Source: Candidatus Heimdallarchaeota archaeon (GTDB lineage Archaea > Asgardarchaeota > Heimdallarchaeia > JABLTI01). Taken from it: DNA of 54,920 nt. This document shows positions 1 to 9,022 of this stretch, one piece after another (position 1 is the first letter of the stretch; every line of letters starts with the position of its first letter). The translations under genes and the position numbers were made by a program. The stretch spans positions 1-54,920 of the forward strand of contig DXJV01000082.1 of the NCBI GenBank assembly GCA_019056785.1. Reading direction: 5' to 3'. The notes under the pieces were generated by a model. The model was not told where the DNA came from. It ran no database searches and worked only from the letters and a program-made list of their open reading frames with translations.

Positions 1-849
1 AATAACAGCATCTGTCCCCTTCACGTATTTTTGAGCGCGCCCAAAATAGATCACCAACTCTTTTTTCCCTTCCAAAATAGCTTCAAGAGGGAATGGAGCA
101 CCATAAAAGGGCCCTTTTCCAAGCGAATCATTCCTTTCAGCAATCATCTCTTTTGTTACATCGAGTGGGACACGTGTTGAGAACCATCCTTTCTCCGGCA
201 GAGCATTGTACAAGGGAATTGTTTCTTCGGCTTTTTTGACCATTTTAATTAACGCCAGGTGCTTTGCCATGTAGGGACTTATAACAATCATCTTTGCATG
301 GTTATGAATTTCTCGTTCTAAGATCCGACGTTGCGGCCGGTTGTCCTTGTGTTCAGCAAAAGTGGAATGAGTGATAAAATAATTGACAATTTTCGTGGAA
401 CCATACAAGCCATTTTCTCTGGCTGTTTGTATGTTTAATACTGCTGGAATGGAAGCAAACCCATGTGCCATGACCACAATGCCATCAAATTGTCGTTCTT
501 TTGCTAACCGGATCATAGCTTTATTTGTTTCAAAACCATATTTTTCCCAATTCCAAGGATGAGCATAAGGACCAGAAGCACCATTTGAAACCAGGATCAT
601 TTTCCCGTTGTTTGTTTCAGCCATTCGCTCTTTCAATTCTTCCACTCGGGAGAGTTTTTCCAGTTTCTTTGGTCTGGGAGAAATAACATAAGGGATGATT
701 TCTATATATTCTTTGAGACTATTCGCTGCTTTAATCACTTGTTCGACATAAGGAAAGAGCATTGCATGCTCGCCCCCAATTTTAACTGCACCTTCTTGAA
801 TCAATGTTATAACTGCAATTCTTGGTTTCACTTTTATTTGGTCACTCAT
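1..849 (-). CDS. Glycosyltransferase-like protein, GT-B/GT4 type (C-terminus cut by window edge)
   Basis: An open frame begins at an ATG at 849 and runs off the left edge, giving 283 residues without the C-terminus. The N-terminus (PRIAVITLIQEG, then IGGEHAMLFPYVEQ) looks like the first Rossmann strand of a GT-B enzyme. The last visible residues, about 266-283, read VIYFGRAQKYVKGTD. This resembles the GR...KGxD stretch that opens the nucleotide-sugar-binding half of GT4 enzymes. Such enzymes move a sugar from a nucleotide donor to a lipid, glycan or protein on the cytosolic side of the membrane. The E-x7-E donor motif lies outside the window, so the donor cannot be guessed. The next gene upstream is a GNAT on the same strand, 152 bases away. 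The glycosyltransferase fold is likely; its substrate is unknown. Confidence 0.6.
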   Translation of the reverse strand, partial: MSDQIKVKPRIAVITLIQEGAVKIGGEHAMLFPYVEQVIKAANSLKEYIEIIPYVISPRPKKLEKLSRVEELKERMAETNNGKMILVSNGASGPYAHPWNWEKYGFETNKAMIRLAKERQFDGIVVMAHGFASIPAVLNIQTARENGLYGSTKIVNYFITHSTFAEHKDNRPQRRILEREIHNHAKMIVISPYMAKHLALIKMVKKAEETIPLYNALPEKGWFSTRVPLDVTKEMIAERNDSLGKGPFYGAPFPLEAILEGKKELVIYFGRAQKYVKGTDAVI

Positions 850-1001
850 AACTCTTACACCTAAAATGGAGATGATTCTTTATTGCATCATGAATCATTT
901 TTATGTCTTGCTGTTAAACTTTGAATAATATATCAATAAACAAAAGAGAATTGAAATACAAATATATGATTAATCTAATAAAAAATTATAATAAAAGGAA
1001 C

Positions 1002-1589
1002 CTAAATTCCTCCACGAGGTAGTTCCTTTTGAACGATTAAGTGATCTTTTGGCTTGTTCTGACGGATGAGTGCCTTCTTAATTAAGCCTGTTTTGACGTA
1101 CTTGTGCTTTTCGCAATAAAATTTCTCTTCAATTTCACAATCACGTTCAAAATGCGTCCAAAGAGTAAGAATACCATTTCTTATTGCATAATGCTCCAAG
1201 GCGGTTAATAATTCCGTCCCGATCCCTAATCGACGCCATTCTGGTAATACCACAATCCAAATTTTTCCGATATGCTTTTGAACGGGTATGCCAAAAATAC
1301 TTGTTTCAAGCGTTGCTTCTGCGATGATTTCTTTCTGGTGTTCTGCAACTAAGCTTAACCCACCAGCTAATTCCCTGGCTTCCAAATTCCGAAGGACATA
1401 GCGTACTTCTAACGTAGTATTTGGTGGCGAATCGAAATAATTTATATCATATAACTCGCCATGGAATTTGGTAATACCATTCAAGTCAGTCCAATCTAAT
1501 AATCTAATTTTAATGTCTTTTTCAGTTGATGTTTTATATCTTCTTTCTCTGAAGCTCACTTCGTTGTGCCCCTCCAAAGGAAATGACAA
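1002..1589 (-). CDS. GNAT family N-acetyltransferase
   Basis: A 195-residue protein with the GNAT fold. The acetyl-CoA pyrophosphate-binding motif A is clear: strand IWIVVLPEW (about 110-118) followed by RRLGIG at 119-124, the Q/R-x-x-G-x-G/A loop. A second helix-strand (EEKFYCEKHKYVKTG, about 152-167) matches the motif B region where an aromatic residue often orients acetyl-CoA. It would transfer an acetyl group from acetyl-CoA to an amine on a small molecule or protein; nothing shows which. The first 25 or so residues precede the fold and are polar, so the true start could be further in. It is one of four GNAT genes in the window, and they are not close paralogues by eye. Confidence 0.8.
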   Translation of the reverse strand: MSFPLEGHNEVSFRERRYKTSTEKDIKIRLLDWTDLNGITKFHGELYDINYFDSPPNTTLEVRYVLRNLEARELAGGLSLVAEHQKEIIAEATLETSIFGIPVQKHIGKIWIVVLPEWRRLGIGTELLTALEHYAIRNGILTLWTHFERDCEIEEKFYCEKHKYVKTGLIKKALIRQNKPKDHLIVQKELPRGGI

Positions 1590-1694
1590 TTTTTTTCATT
1601 TTGTTCTTTCTTTTTTTAGAGAAGAAATCTTCTCTGTAAATAAAGAAATAATACTTACATTAAAAGAATTTCTTAAGAATTTATCTTTTCTGTG

Positions 1695-3692
1695 CTAAAT
1701 TAATCCACGAATCTTTTTAAAGGCAAATGAAACGCTTTCAAAAGCATGTTTCTTTTTTCCAGAATAATAGACTAACCCAAGATGTTTAATGACGCCATTC
1801 TCAATGGAAATGCCAGCATTATCAATAAGGCTCGAAATACAGATGCCAGAAACATTGAAGACACTACTCCTTGAGCTTAAACTTAAAATGTTCGCCAAAT
1901 ACTTTGCTTGTCCGCTTTCCCCAAAATTGAAGGAACTAACGCCAATTTCGCTGACCCAAAATGCTTTTGTTGTGTTAGCCGAATTGTAAAGTATACCGTA
2001 ATTAAATAGCAAATTATCACGCCAATTGAATAAAACAGGATAGAAAACAACACCAACAATATCAATGGAAATTGAATTATTTGTTAAAAGCTCTTGGAAC
2101 AACTCTGTCCCTCTTTTTAAGGCCAGTACTGTGGTCATGACTTTAGTTGTTGGGCTTTCAGCTTTTATAATCTCAGAAGTATTCTTTAGTACATTAAATA
2201 ATTCCTCTTTTTCTATTTTTTCAGCTGTTAATGACAGCAATTTTCCATTAATTTCATTAAAAATAATCAAATAATCTGGTTTTAGTGTGCTTGCAATTTC
2301 TCTTGAAGTATTAGCAAAAAGGCCAAATAATGCCTGTTTTGTGGAAGAAAATTGGGCGTCGATATTAATGATGACTCTTAAGCCGGCAGATTTGATCCTT
2401 TGAACACCTTGGATAATTGCATTTTTAGAGTAATGATTAGTAAGAGCAGTTGATGAAATGTCATAACGCAAATGAGTTGCAGATAATTCTTTCGCTAAGG
2501 AAATCTCTTCATCGAGTTTTTCTGACCAGTTGCTGGAAATATTGCCAGTGGCATCAAACGTTGAAAATACACTTCCAGTAGTCGCGAGAACCATCCCTGG
2601 TTTCGAAGTAAAGGGTTGTTGAGAATACTTTGGTAGCACATTGAGTGACGCAACACCTGCAAAGGAAAGGGGTGTAAGAATAATCAAGACAAGGATGATA
2701 CCAACGGATAAACTTCGCAAGGTTTTGTCCAAGCCATTTACAAATTTTCTTAGCTGGAAAGGGAAGTCACTCGAACCAACAAACTCGGCGTACTTTGTAT
2801 CCTCATCTACCGGTGTCTTTTGAAGTTCTTTTCGAATTAACTCTAACTCTTTTGCATATTCTTCTTGAGCCTTTCGCTCTTCAAAAAAGGGCTTTCGATC
2901 CCCTGGGAGGAAGGATTCTTTTGTTCTTAGCCCTTTTTTTGTGTATGAGCGCTTTATTATAGGCTCGGTCAAATCCTCAAACTCGAACAAAGGCTTTTTC
3001 TCCTTATGATAGAGATAATACTCTTCTACCGGCAAGGCAAAATAATAACGGGGATTTAGCATATAGGGAGGGAAAACAAAGATTGGACTAAAGAAGGCAT
3101 TCGTATTCACAAAGAGAATTTGCCACCACATAGCATTCGTATTTATTGTATGCGAGAAAATACCTAAAATACTCGGGAGGTCGGCTCCGAAATCAACCAA
3201 TGACCAGTTTAAGAGATAGAGAAGAGCAAAGATGTTATAAAGTAGGATGAACCAATCTTTAGCTTTTCGTCTTCTTGCTTTTGCAAATGTATGGCAAATT
3301 TGGACAAAGGCTAAAAGACTGGGGACAAGGAAAATCATTTTCGGAAAATTAAAAAGCAAACTCGAAAGTAAAAACCAGAAAATAAAATTGAAAACAGTAA
3401 CTATCAATCCAAAAATGACCCAACCCTTAGGAATGCCCAATCGTTTTCGGACATCTTTTTTGCGAACTTCTCGCAAATAACTAATGAAAATTCTGATGTA
3501 CCAAAGGCCAAAAATAAGCCCAAAGAAAACTTGAATGAAATAGACCAGAACATTAAGGATGCCAAGGATATTATTTAAGAGAAAAGCAATTATTCCAATT
3601 ACAACAGTTATTGCAAAAATAATAGCAATTTGCGTTTCCTCAGCATGAAGATTGGCTCGCCTCATAATGGGGATAATCGTTTTTGGTTTCAA
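1695..3692 (-). CDS. Polytopic membrane protein fused to an extracellular glycoside-hydrolase-like (clan GH-A) barrel
   Basis: A 665-residue protein in three parts. Residues 20-210 hold about six hydrophobic helices (near 21-40, 43-70, 91-110, 117-135, 147-170, 190-210). Residues 220-325 are a charged cytosolic linker. A further helix at about 329-350 leads to a C-terminal domain of about 315 residues. That domain has the layout of a TIM-barrel glycosidase: LRYDIS at 408-413, IINIDAQF at 441-448, DYLIIFNEING at 473-483 with a strand-4 Asn-Glu pair (N479, E480) typical of a GH-A acid/base, and FWVSEIGVSSF at 578-588 with E582 where the nucleophile of strand 7 would be. N-x-S/T sites in the barrel suit an exported, N-glycosylated domain. 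Substrate and activity are unknown. It could be a surface glycan hydrolase or a binding barrel. Confidence 0.7.
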   Translation of the reverse strand: MKPKTIIPIMRRANLHAEETQIAIIFAITVVIGIIAFLLNNILGILNVLVYFIQVFFGLIFGLWYIRIFISYLREVRKKDVRKRLGIPKGWVIFGLIVTVFNFIFWFLLSSLLFNFPKMIFLVPSLLAFVQICHTFAKARRRKAKDWFILLYNIFALLYLLNWSLVDFGADLPSILGIFSHTINTNAMWWQILFVNTNAFFSPIFVFPPYMLNPRYYFALPVEEYYLYHKEKKPLFEFEDLTEPIIKRSYTKKGLRTKESFLPGDRKPFFEERKAQEEYAKELELIRKELQKTPVDEDTKYAEFVGSSDFPFQLRKFVNGLDKTLRSLSVGIILVLIILTPLSFAGVASLNVLPKYSQQPFTSKPGMVLATTGSVFSTFDATGNISSNWSEKLDEEISLAKELSATHLRYDISSTALTNHYSKNAIIQGVQRIKSAGLRVIINIDAQFSSTKQALFGLFANTSREIASTLKPDYLIIFNEINGKLLSLTAEKIEKEELFNVLKNTSEIIKAESPTTKVMTTVLALKRGTELFQELLTNNSISIDIVGVVFYPVLFNWRDNLLFNYGILYNSANTTKAFWVSEIGVSSFNFGESGQAKYLANILSLSSRSSVFNVSGICISSLIDNAGISIENGVIKHLGLVYYSGKKKHAFESVSFAFKKIRGLI

Positions 3693-3920
3693 AAGTATTT
3701 TGTGAAATCGGAATTTATAATTTTTAAAAAGAACACTTTTTAAAAGGAAATTTCAATTAAGTTAAGGGGGAAGAAAAGGGTTATCTCTCAAACTCTTGAA
3801 ATTTTAACCACGAAGAACAATACTATCTTACTAAAAATTTAAAGAATGAAATAAACTAATGTATTCAAATGGTTTAGCAATCCCGGAATAAAAAAATCAA
3901 ATTAAATACTAGGTGGTTTT

Positions 3921-5021
3921 TTGCCTTTCAAAAGAGATGACTTACCAAGGCTTGTTAATGATCCCTTCAAAGGAAAAGGAGGTTTTATGCCAGATAAGAT
4001 TCGAGATAAAATAACAGTTCGTGTTGGTCTTAATGAAAATTTAACCTTTCCCAAAGATGTAATTAAGCGACTCTTACAACAGGTAGCTGAAACGATTGAC
4101 CCTCGAGTTTACCCAGAAGACTATTGCGACTCGCTTTGCGAGATTCTTGCCAAGGAGAATAAGCTCGATCCTTCACAAGTTATTATTGGAAATGGCGGCG
4201 ACAAGATTATTGATTTAATGGTTCGTTTAACGATTTACAAAGGCGATTCTGCTGTTCTTGTTCTCCCAACCTATCCCATGTATGAACATGCCATCAAAGT
4301 GCAGGGAGGGGAGATAACAACATGTCTCCTTTCACCCGCTCCAGATTTTGACATTAATGTTGATGAACTTTTAGCCAGCGTGACTTCAAGAGATCGGTTG
4401 TTATTTCTATGCTCCCCCAACAATCCAACAGGCAATCAATTTTCTCAAGAGAAATTAGAGAAAATCATCTCGTCTTTTCCGGGAATTGTTGCTTTAGATG
4501 AAACCTATTCAGATTTTGCTGATTATTCGATGGTTCCTTTGCTACATAAATACCCAAATCTGATCATAATGAAAAGTATGTCGAAATTTTTTGGCATGGC
4601 GGGTATGCGAATTGGTTATGCCTTGGCAGATGAATTTCTTATAAAAAGGCTAAAGGAATTACTTCCAGCATTCAATGTAAATATTGCTTCTCTTGAGTTA
4701 GCCAAGTTAGTTTTACAGGAAAAAAAAGTACTACAGAAGATGGTCTCTGAAATCATCGCTGAACGTGAAAGAACATTTACTGCCTTACAAACAATCGATG
4801 GGATTGATGCCTACCCCTCTTCGACTAATTTCATTCTCTTTAAAGTTTTAGAAAAAGAAGCCCAGCAAGTGCAACAAACCTTACTAAAAGAGAAAGGCGT
4901 ACTTGTGAGGAATATGAGCGCTTTACCTAGATGTGAGAATTGTTTGCGTGTCTCGATTACAACCAAAGAAAACAACAACAAATTCCTTGAAGCTCTCTCA
5001 GCAGTCTTACAAAGTAGTTAA
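3921..5021 (+). CDS. hisC: Histidinol-phosphate aminotransferase family protein (PLP, fold type I)
   Basis: A 366-residue class I/II aminotransferase. The family marks are GNGGDKIIDLM (PLP phosphate loop), CSPNNPTGNQF (substrate carboxylate and PLP), VALDETYSDF (the D-x-x-Y that holds the pyridine ring) and SMSKFFGMAGMRIGYA, where the SxSK Lys forms the Schiff base and R/IGY follows. HisC moves the amino group from glutamate to imidazole-acetol phosphate in histidine synthesis. The same subfamily includes aromatic aminotransferases and the cobalamin enzyme CobD, and no other histidine gene is nearby, so the substrate is not certain. The start is a TTG at 3921 behind AGGTGG at 3911-3916. It stands alone, divergent from the gene to its left. 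Confidence 0.85.
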   Translation: MPFKRDDLPRLVNDPFKGKGGFMPDKIRDKITVRVGLNENLTFPKDVIKRLLQQVAETIDPRVYPEDYCDSLCEILAKENKLDPSQVIIGNGGDKIIDLMVRLTIYKGDSAVLVLPTYPMYEHAIKVQGGEITTCLLSPAPDFDINVDELLASVTSRDRLLFLCSPNNPTGNQFSQEKLEKIISSFPGIVALDETYSDFADYSMVPLLHKYPNLIIMKSMSKFFGMAGMRIGYALADEFLIKRLKELLPAFNVNIASLELAKLVLQEKKVLQKMVSEIIAERERTFTALQTIDGIDAYPSSTNFILFKVLEKEAQQVQQTLLKEKGVLVRNMSALPRCENCLRVSITTKENNNKFLEALSAVLQSS

Positions 5022-5173
5022 TCTTTAGGCTAGAGTAAAAATTTTAAAGTCATAAGGTTATGAGTGATTAATTTTGACAGAACAGCTGGTATCTTCAAAA
5101 CAAAATTAAAGAAAGAGTAGTGAGTTAAAAAATAAATAGATAATTAGGAGAATCGAAACAGGAGATAAAACGA

Positions 5174-5983
5174 ATGGCTAACAATGATGAGCAACGAAGA
5201 AAGGAGTTTTACGAGCGGACATTTGGTCAACTTGAGGAGATGTACAAAAAATCCATAGAGGACCCTAACAATCAAATGAATCTTTTACGATACGCTAAGG
5301 GATTGGTTAATACAATAACGATTTTTGGTATGAGTGGTGATCCCGAAGGAATTGATCTTGTACTCCAGCGTTTTCGTAAGCTGGTGGAAGAGCATGGAAA
5401 CATTGATGAAATTCAAAATCAATTTGCTACTGCGCTTGCGAATTCCATGTCATATTTAATGAAAAAACAAAAGTTTGACTCTATGTATGAACGACTTGAA
5501 GAACTGCGAATGTTTGCACGGTCTTACCCCATGAACATGTCTTGTCAACGATCGTTGGCAGGCGGACTAGTAAATTCGATCATTAATTTTGGCCAGCGAG
5601 GAATGGTTGAACCAATTAAGCAACTTATTAGAGAACTTTTAGTTCTTGCTAATGCTCATAAAGAAAATGAAGAGATCCAACTCGCATTAGCCAAAGGGTT
5701 AGTGAATGCCATTGGTTATCTTGGGAAACATGGCGAATATGAGAAAGCAATTCCCCTTATTGACGAACTCATGGCTCTTACTGATGCTTATCAATATAAT
5801 GAAGATTTTATCTTACAAAGAGCAAATGGTATTGTCACAGCAATGACTGTCTTCAAAGATAAGGAGGAATTTGTTGACCTTGTGGATGAGCTTGATGCTG
5901 AGCTTGCTCGAATGGCAAAAGAGTTTCCAAATCATGAAGGCGTGCAACTACGAGCAAAAACAAAGAGTCTTGGAAGAGATTAA
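5174..5983 (+). CDS. Alpha-helical repeat protein (five TPR-like repeats with a GLVN-I core)
   Basis: A 269-residue soluble protein that I cannot assign to a named family. It is all helix and built from a repeat of about 42-45 residues. Each unit has a core resembling A-K-G-L-V-N-x-I: YAKGLVNTITIFG near 40, FATALANSMSYLM near 84, LAGGLVNSIINFG near 128, LAKGLVNAIGYLG near 172, RANGIVTAMTVF near 207. Between cores lies an acidic helix rich in Leu and Glu. The layout suits a TPR-like scaffold for protein binding. It has no signal peptide or catalytic motif. The stop codon lies inside a perfect hairpin (5971-5995) that probably ends the transcript before the convergent kor operon. Confidence 0.75.
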   Translation: MANNDEQRRKEFYERTFGQLEEMYKKSIEDPNNQMNLLRYAKGLVNTITIFGMSGDPEGIDLVLQRFRKLVEEHGNIDEIQNQFATALANSMSYLMKKQKFDSMYERLEELRMFARSYPMNMSCQRSLAGGLVNSIINFGQRGMVEPIKQLIRELLVLANAHKENEEIQLALAKGLVNAIGYLGKHGEYEKAIPLIDELMALTDAYQYNEDFILQRANGIVTAMTVFKDKEEFVDLVDELDAELARMAKEFPNHEGVQLRAKTKSLGRD

Positions 5984-6005
5984 AAACCTCTTCCAGAAAC
6001 TTTTT
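5971..6005 (+). terminator. Hairpin and T-run at a convergent gene junction
   Basis: TGGAAGAG (5971-5978) and CTCTTCCA (5988-5995) form a perfect 8-bp stem with a 9-base loop. TTTTT follows at 6001-6005. The stop codon of the helical-repeat gene lies in the loop, and the minus-strand korG gene ends at 6004. An overlapping longer pairing, GATTAAAAA (5978-5986) with TTTTTAATC (6001-6009), is also perfect. Confidence 0.55.
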
Positions 6006-6603
6006 AATCGTCTATTTTACAGATATTAGCCAATTTAAGAATTCGTTGTGGATTCTCCTTTGTTAAATCAAACTTCTTCCCGGCAAAGTAGGCTTTCTTA
6101 TTTATTTCGTGAAACTTTGGTGCTGTTAATTTCTCAATGGCTTTCTCGAAAGAATCGTCACTTGCAAGATTGAAGAGCTGGTTTAACACTCCTAAAAGTA
6201 CCATATTCATTGTTTTTCTTGAACCTACTTGTTCTGAGATAGTTAACATAGGTGCGAGAATGAGTTTATCCTTGATAACTTTCGGGATGGTTTTCGCTAC
6301 TTCTGTTGCTGTGAGATATATTTGAGCATCGAAGAAGTTTTCCAAATCGTCTTGAGTTAAGGCAACATAGACATCAATATCTGTCATGCGAGGATAAATG
6401 ATTCTTTCTATTGAGACTTTTATTTCACTTCTCGTTTCGCCACCGGTGATAGCTGAGCCGTATTTCATACTCTGGACTGCATGTCGATGGTCATAGATTG
6501 CAGCCTGACCAATGATGGAGCCGGCGAGCTTGACACCCTGTCCACCGATGCCACGGATCATGAGATTTATGTCGCAATTAACTTTTTTTGATTTCATAGG
6601 CAT
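6004..6603 (-). CDS. korG: 2-oxoglutarate (2-oxoacid):ferredoxin oxidoreductase, gamma subunit
   Basis: A 199-residue gamma subunit. The N-terminal stretch IRGIGGQGVKLAGSIIG (about 17-33) is the G-x-G-G-Q-G motif of the family, followed by SMKYGSAITGGETRSEIKVS, the usual core of the gamma fold. This subunit packs against the CoA-binding part of the KorABGD complex, which oxidises a 2-oxoacid with CoA to acyl-CoA, CO2 and reduced ferredoxin in the cytosol. It is the last gene of the operon, and its start overlaps the end of korB by 26 bases, which points to coupled translation. A second Met at residue 3 could be the start. Assignment to 2-oxoglutarate rather than another 2-oxoacid rests on gene order. 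Confidence 0.88.
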   Translation of the reverse strand: MPMKSKKVNCDINLMIRGIGGQGVKLAGSIIGQAAIYDHRHAVQSMKYGSAITGGETRSEIKVSIERIIYPRMTDIDVYVALTQDDLENFFDAQIYLTATEVAKTIPKVIKDKLILAPMLTISEQVGSRKTMNMVLLGVLNQLFNLASDDSFEKAIEKLTAPKFHEINKKAYFAGKKFDLTKENPQRILKLANICKIDD

Positions 6604-7495
6604 TTACAATCCTCTCTGAAAATTCTATTGGTCGTTCTTTTTCTTCTAAGAAAATTCCTGTGGGAATTTTTGTAAACCCAACCCCCACTTTGAATTCAAT
6701 GTCTGTTTTATGCCAGTCTTTATTGATATCTTTTTCAGTCATTCGCACACGAGCTTTCTTAAACTGTTTTCGCATGGCAATTGCGTCTCCTAAATTATTT
6801 CGTCGGCCGAAGTTGACATGACAATTAGAGATAACTTCAATAAAGGAGAACCCTTGGTGATTCATTCCCCGTGCAATTGCCTTTGCGAGAGGGGTGAACT
6901 CATAGACTGTATACCTCGCACAAAAAGTCGCACCATTGGCAATGGCAATTTGTGAGAGATTGAAGGGATAAGATATCTTTCCATAAGGAGTTGTTTTAGT
7001 TAGAGCACCTACAGGTGTTGTTGGCGCATCTTGACCGCCGGTAAGGCCATAGATGGAATTATTAATGACAATTACAGTCATATCGATGTTTCTTCGTGCA
7101 GCATGAGCAAGGTGGCCCATTCCAATTGAAAAGAGGTCGCCATCACCGGAGATTATCACAGGTTTTATATCTGGTCTCGCAATTTCCACGCCGGATGCAA
7201 AAGGTATTGCTCGACCGTGAATCGCATGGAAACCATCTAAATTTATATAGCCACTTGCTCTCCCGGTGCACCCAATGCCACTTATAACGACAATATTTTC
7301 ATGGGGGATGTCTGTGTATTTGGTGATCGCTTCGAGGAAAGCTTGAATGGTTGTGCCGATACCACATCCAGGACAATATATTGTTGGGATGGCATATTTT
7401 CTTAGCAACTCATCATATGGATGATGAAATTTTTTAGGCGGGTTTTTAACCATTGTGCTGGTATCAATTTCATTTGTCTTTTTCTTAGCAGTCAT
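6578..7495 (-). CDS. korB: 2-oxoglutarate (2-oxoacid):ferredoxin oxidoreductase, beta subunit (thiamine-PP binding)
   Basis: A 305-residue beta subunit that binds thiamine diphosphate. CPGC at 41-44 is the start of the family's YCPGCG motif. The TPP/Mg motif begins with GDGD at 117-120 and ends with NN at 145-146, then SIYGLTGGQ. GRASGYINLDGFHAIHGRA (about 79-96) is the conserved active-site segment. The length is normal for Kor/Vor-type beta subunits. No cluster Cys set typical of pyruvate oxidoreductase beta is evident beyond CPGC and the Cys near residue 76, so it may hold a single cluster. It lies 12 bases after korA and overlaps korG. The operon order delta-alpha-beta-gamma is the one often seen for 2-oxoglutarate enzymes of archaea. 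Confidence 0.9.
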   Translation of the reverse strand: MTAKKKTNEIDTSTMVKNPPKKFHHPYDELLRKYAIPTIYCPGCGIGTTIQAFLEAITKYTDIPHENIVVISGIGCTGRASGYINLDGFHAIHGRAIPFASGVEIARPDIKPVIISGDGDLFSIGMGHLAHAARRNIDMTVIVINNSIYGLTGGQDAPTTPVGALTKTTPYGKISYPFNLSQIAIANGATFCARYTVYEFTPLAKAIARGMNHQGFSFIEVISNCHVNFGRRNNLGDAIAMRKQFKKARVRMTEKDINKDWHKTDIEFKVGVGFTKIPTGIFLEEKERPIEFSERIVNAYEIKKS

Positions 7496-7507
7496 TTTTC
7501 TTTCATC

Positions 7508-8677
7508 TCATTTCTTTCTTGCTTTTTTCAATCCCTCGAGTATCATTGCCGGAGAGGGAGGTGTTCCGCCAATTCTCGAAACCAACAGACATGGTTTACG
7601 AGCATAACGTTCTACTGGCCAGATCAATTGTCCCATACTCATTTCTGCGACAACTAATTCGGCCCGTTGAGCAAGTTCCTCTATCTGTTCTTTTGGGAAA
7701 GGCCAAACGGTAATAAGACGCAAAAGGCCTGCTTTGAGCCCCTCTTCTCGCGCGTCTAAAACAGCTTGGAGCGCTGAGCGAGCACTTATCCCTGTAGCAA
7801 TGACAATAACTTCAGCATCTTCGAGGTAATATTCTTCTGGTTTTGGATAGAGATGGTTGTTGATTTCTACTTTCTTATATAAGCGATGGATTAGCTCACT
7901 ATGTAAATCTTCGTCCAATAATGGCACACCACTGTCTTTATGGGTTAATCCTGTACCGAAAATGTGATAGCCCTCTCCAAAATGAGCCATTGGAGGTACC
8001 AAATCATCTTGCCCTGTTATGTCAAATTGTTTGAAAGAGTTTTTATCAGTTCCGGGAGGTGGGCGCTTTCGGTTAATAATCACAAGATCCTCTTTTTTCG
8101 GAATTTCAATTTGCTCCATCATCCGTCCGACATCGCCATCTAGGAGTAAGATTACCGGCGAACGCACTTGCTCTGAGATATTAAAAGCGGTGATTGTTAA
8201 GTCAAAGCATTCTTGAACAGACCAGGGGGTAAGAGCAATGGCTGGGTAATCGCCATGTGAACCAAATTGTACTTGCATATAATCTCCTTGCGCTGAAAAA
8301 GTGGGTAGCCCTGTTGATGGTCCTCCTCTTTGGATGTTCACACAGACAAGTGGTGTTTCCGTCATATATGCCAATCCAAGACCTTCTTGCTTTAGTGAAA
8401 AACCAGGTCCGGAGGTTGCAGTCATCACTTTTGAACCTGCCCATGAGGCACCAATGCACATGTTTATTGAAGCGATCTCGTCCTCAACAATAAAAGCAGC
8501 TTTTCCACCTACGGCAGGTAAGCGATAAGTAACATACTCGACAATTTCTGATGCAGGCGAAATGGGATAGGCAAAAAACTCAGCTATTCCACTTGCAATT
8601 GCACCTTCAACAATAGCCCAATTGCCATTTTTGAAATGTGTTCCAGTTAAAACTTTTGGTTGTAGTTTTATCGTCAA
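7508..8677 (-). CDS. korA: 2-oxoglutarate (2-oxoacid):ferredoxin oxidoreductase, alpha subunit
   Basis: A 389-residue alpha subunit. The N-terminal pyrimidine-binding domain contains GNWAIVEGAIASGIAEFFAYPISPASEI, the family signature with the P-x-SP-x-SE pattern, then ATSGPGFSLKQEGLGLAYMTETPLV. A C-terminal transketolase-C-like domain follows (VIVIATGISARSALQAVLDAREEG). Together with beta it forms the thiamine-diphosphate active site. The start codon overlaps the korD stop (ATGA, 8674-8677). Alpha and gamma are separate proteins here, as in other Kor/Vor enzymes of this group, rather than fused as in some organisms. Substrate specificity cannot be read from the sequence with certainty; 2-oxoglutarate is preferred on operon order. 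Confidence 0.9.
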   Translation of the reverse strand: MTIKLQPKVLTGTHFKNGNWAIVEGAIASGIAEFFAYPISPASEIVEYVTYRLPAVGGKAAFIVEDEIASINMCIGASWAGSKVMTATSGPGFSLKQEGLGLAYMTETPLVCVNIQRGGPSTGLPTFSAQGDYMQVQFGSHGDYPAIALTPWSVQECFDLTITAFNISEQVRSPVILLLDGDVGRMMEQIEIPKKEDLVIINRKRPPPGTDKNSFKQFDITGQDDLVPPMAHFGEGYHIFGTGLTHKDSGVPLLDEDLHSELIHRLYKKVEINNHLYPKPEEYYLEDAEVIVIATGISARSALQAVLDAREEGLKAGLLRLITVWPFPKEQIEELAQRAELVVAEMSMGQLIWPVERYARKPCLLVSRIGGTPPSPAMILEGLKKARKK

Positions 8678-8967
8678 TTTTTCTTTTCCTCTTGTGTTTT
8701 TTCTTCTTTTAATAGTTCTTCCTTTTCCGTTTGCTCATTTTCGTCAATAAAAATGGCAAAATCGGGGCAGGAACGCTCACACATGTAACACTTGATACAA
8801 TCACGCATGCGTTGCATTTTTGCGACCCTCCAACCTTTATCGTTGTACTCGTCAGAAAAACCAAGACAATTTTTCGGGCAAAAAGCAATGCAAAGACCAC
8901 AGCCTTTACATCGACTTTCATCGGTGATAAGATAGTATTTCTTTTCGGGGTGCTGATGTACTTCCAT
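8674..8967 (-). CDS. korD: 2-oxoacid:ferredoxin oxidoreductase delta subunit (two [4Fe-4S] ferredoxin domain)
   Basis: A 97-residue ferredoxin-like subunit with two [4Fe-4S] motifs: CKGCGLCIAFCP (about 20-31) and CIKCYMCERSCP (about 57-68). These carry electrons from the active site to external ferredoxin. The last 25 residues are Glu/Lys-rich and probably disordered. It is the first gene of the korDABG operon, with its stop overlapping the korA start. A good TATA box (9014-9022) lies about 47 bases upstream, so the leader is short. Confidence 0.9.
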   Translation of the reverse strand: MEVHQHPEKKYYLITDESRCKGCGLCIAFCPKNCLGFSDEYNDKGWRVAKMQRMRDCIKCYMCERSCPDFAIFIDENEQTEKEELLKEEKTQEEKKN

Positions 8968-9013
8968 TAATCTGCCTCAAAAAGTATTCAAATGATATCG
9001 TAAAAAGCTATCT

Positions 9014-9022
9014 CTTATATAG
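9014..9022 (-). promoter_or_regulatory. TATA box of the korDABG operon
   Basis: On the minus strand this reads CTATATAAG, preceded by AAAGATAA as a possible BRE. It lies 47 bases upstream of the korD start, which would place transcription start about 20 bases before the ATG. Archaeal TATA boxes sit about 25 bases upstream of the start of transcription. Confidence 0.55.
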
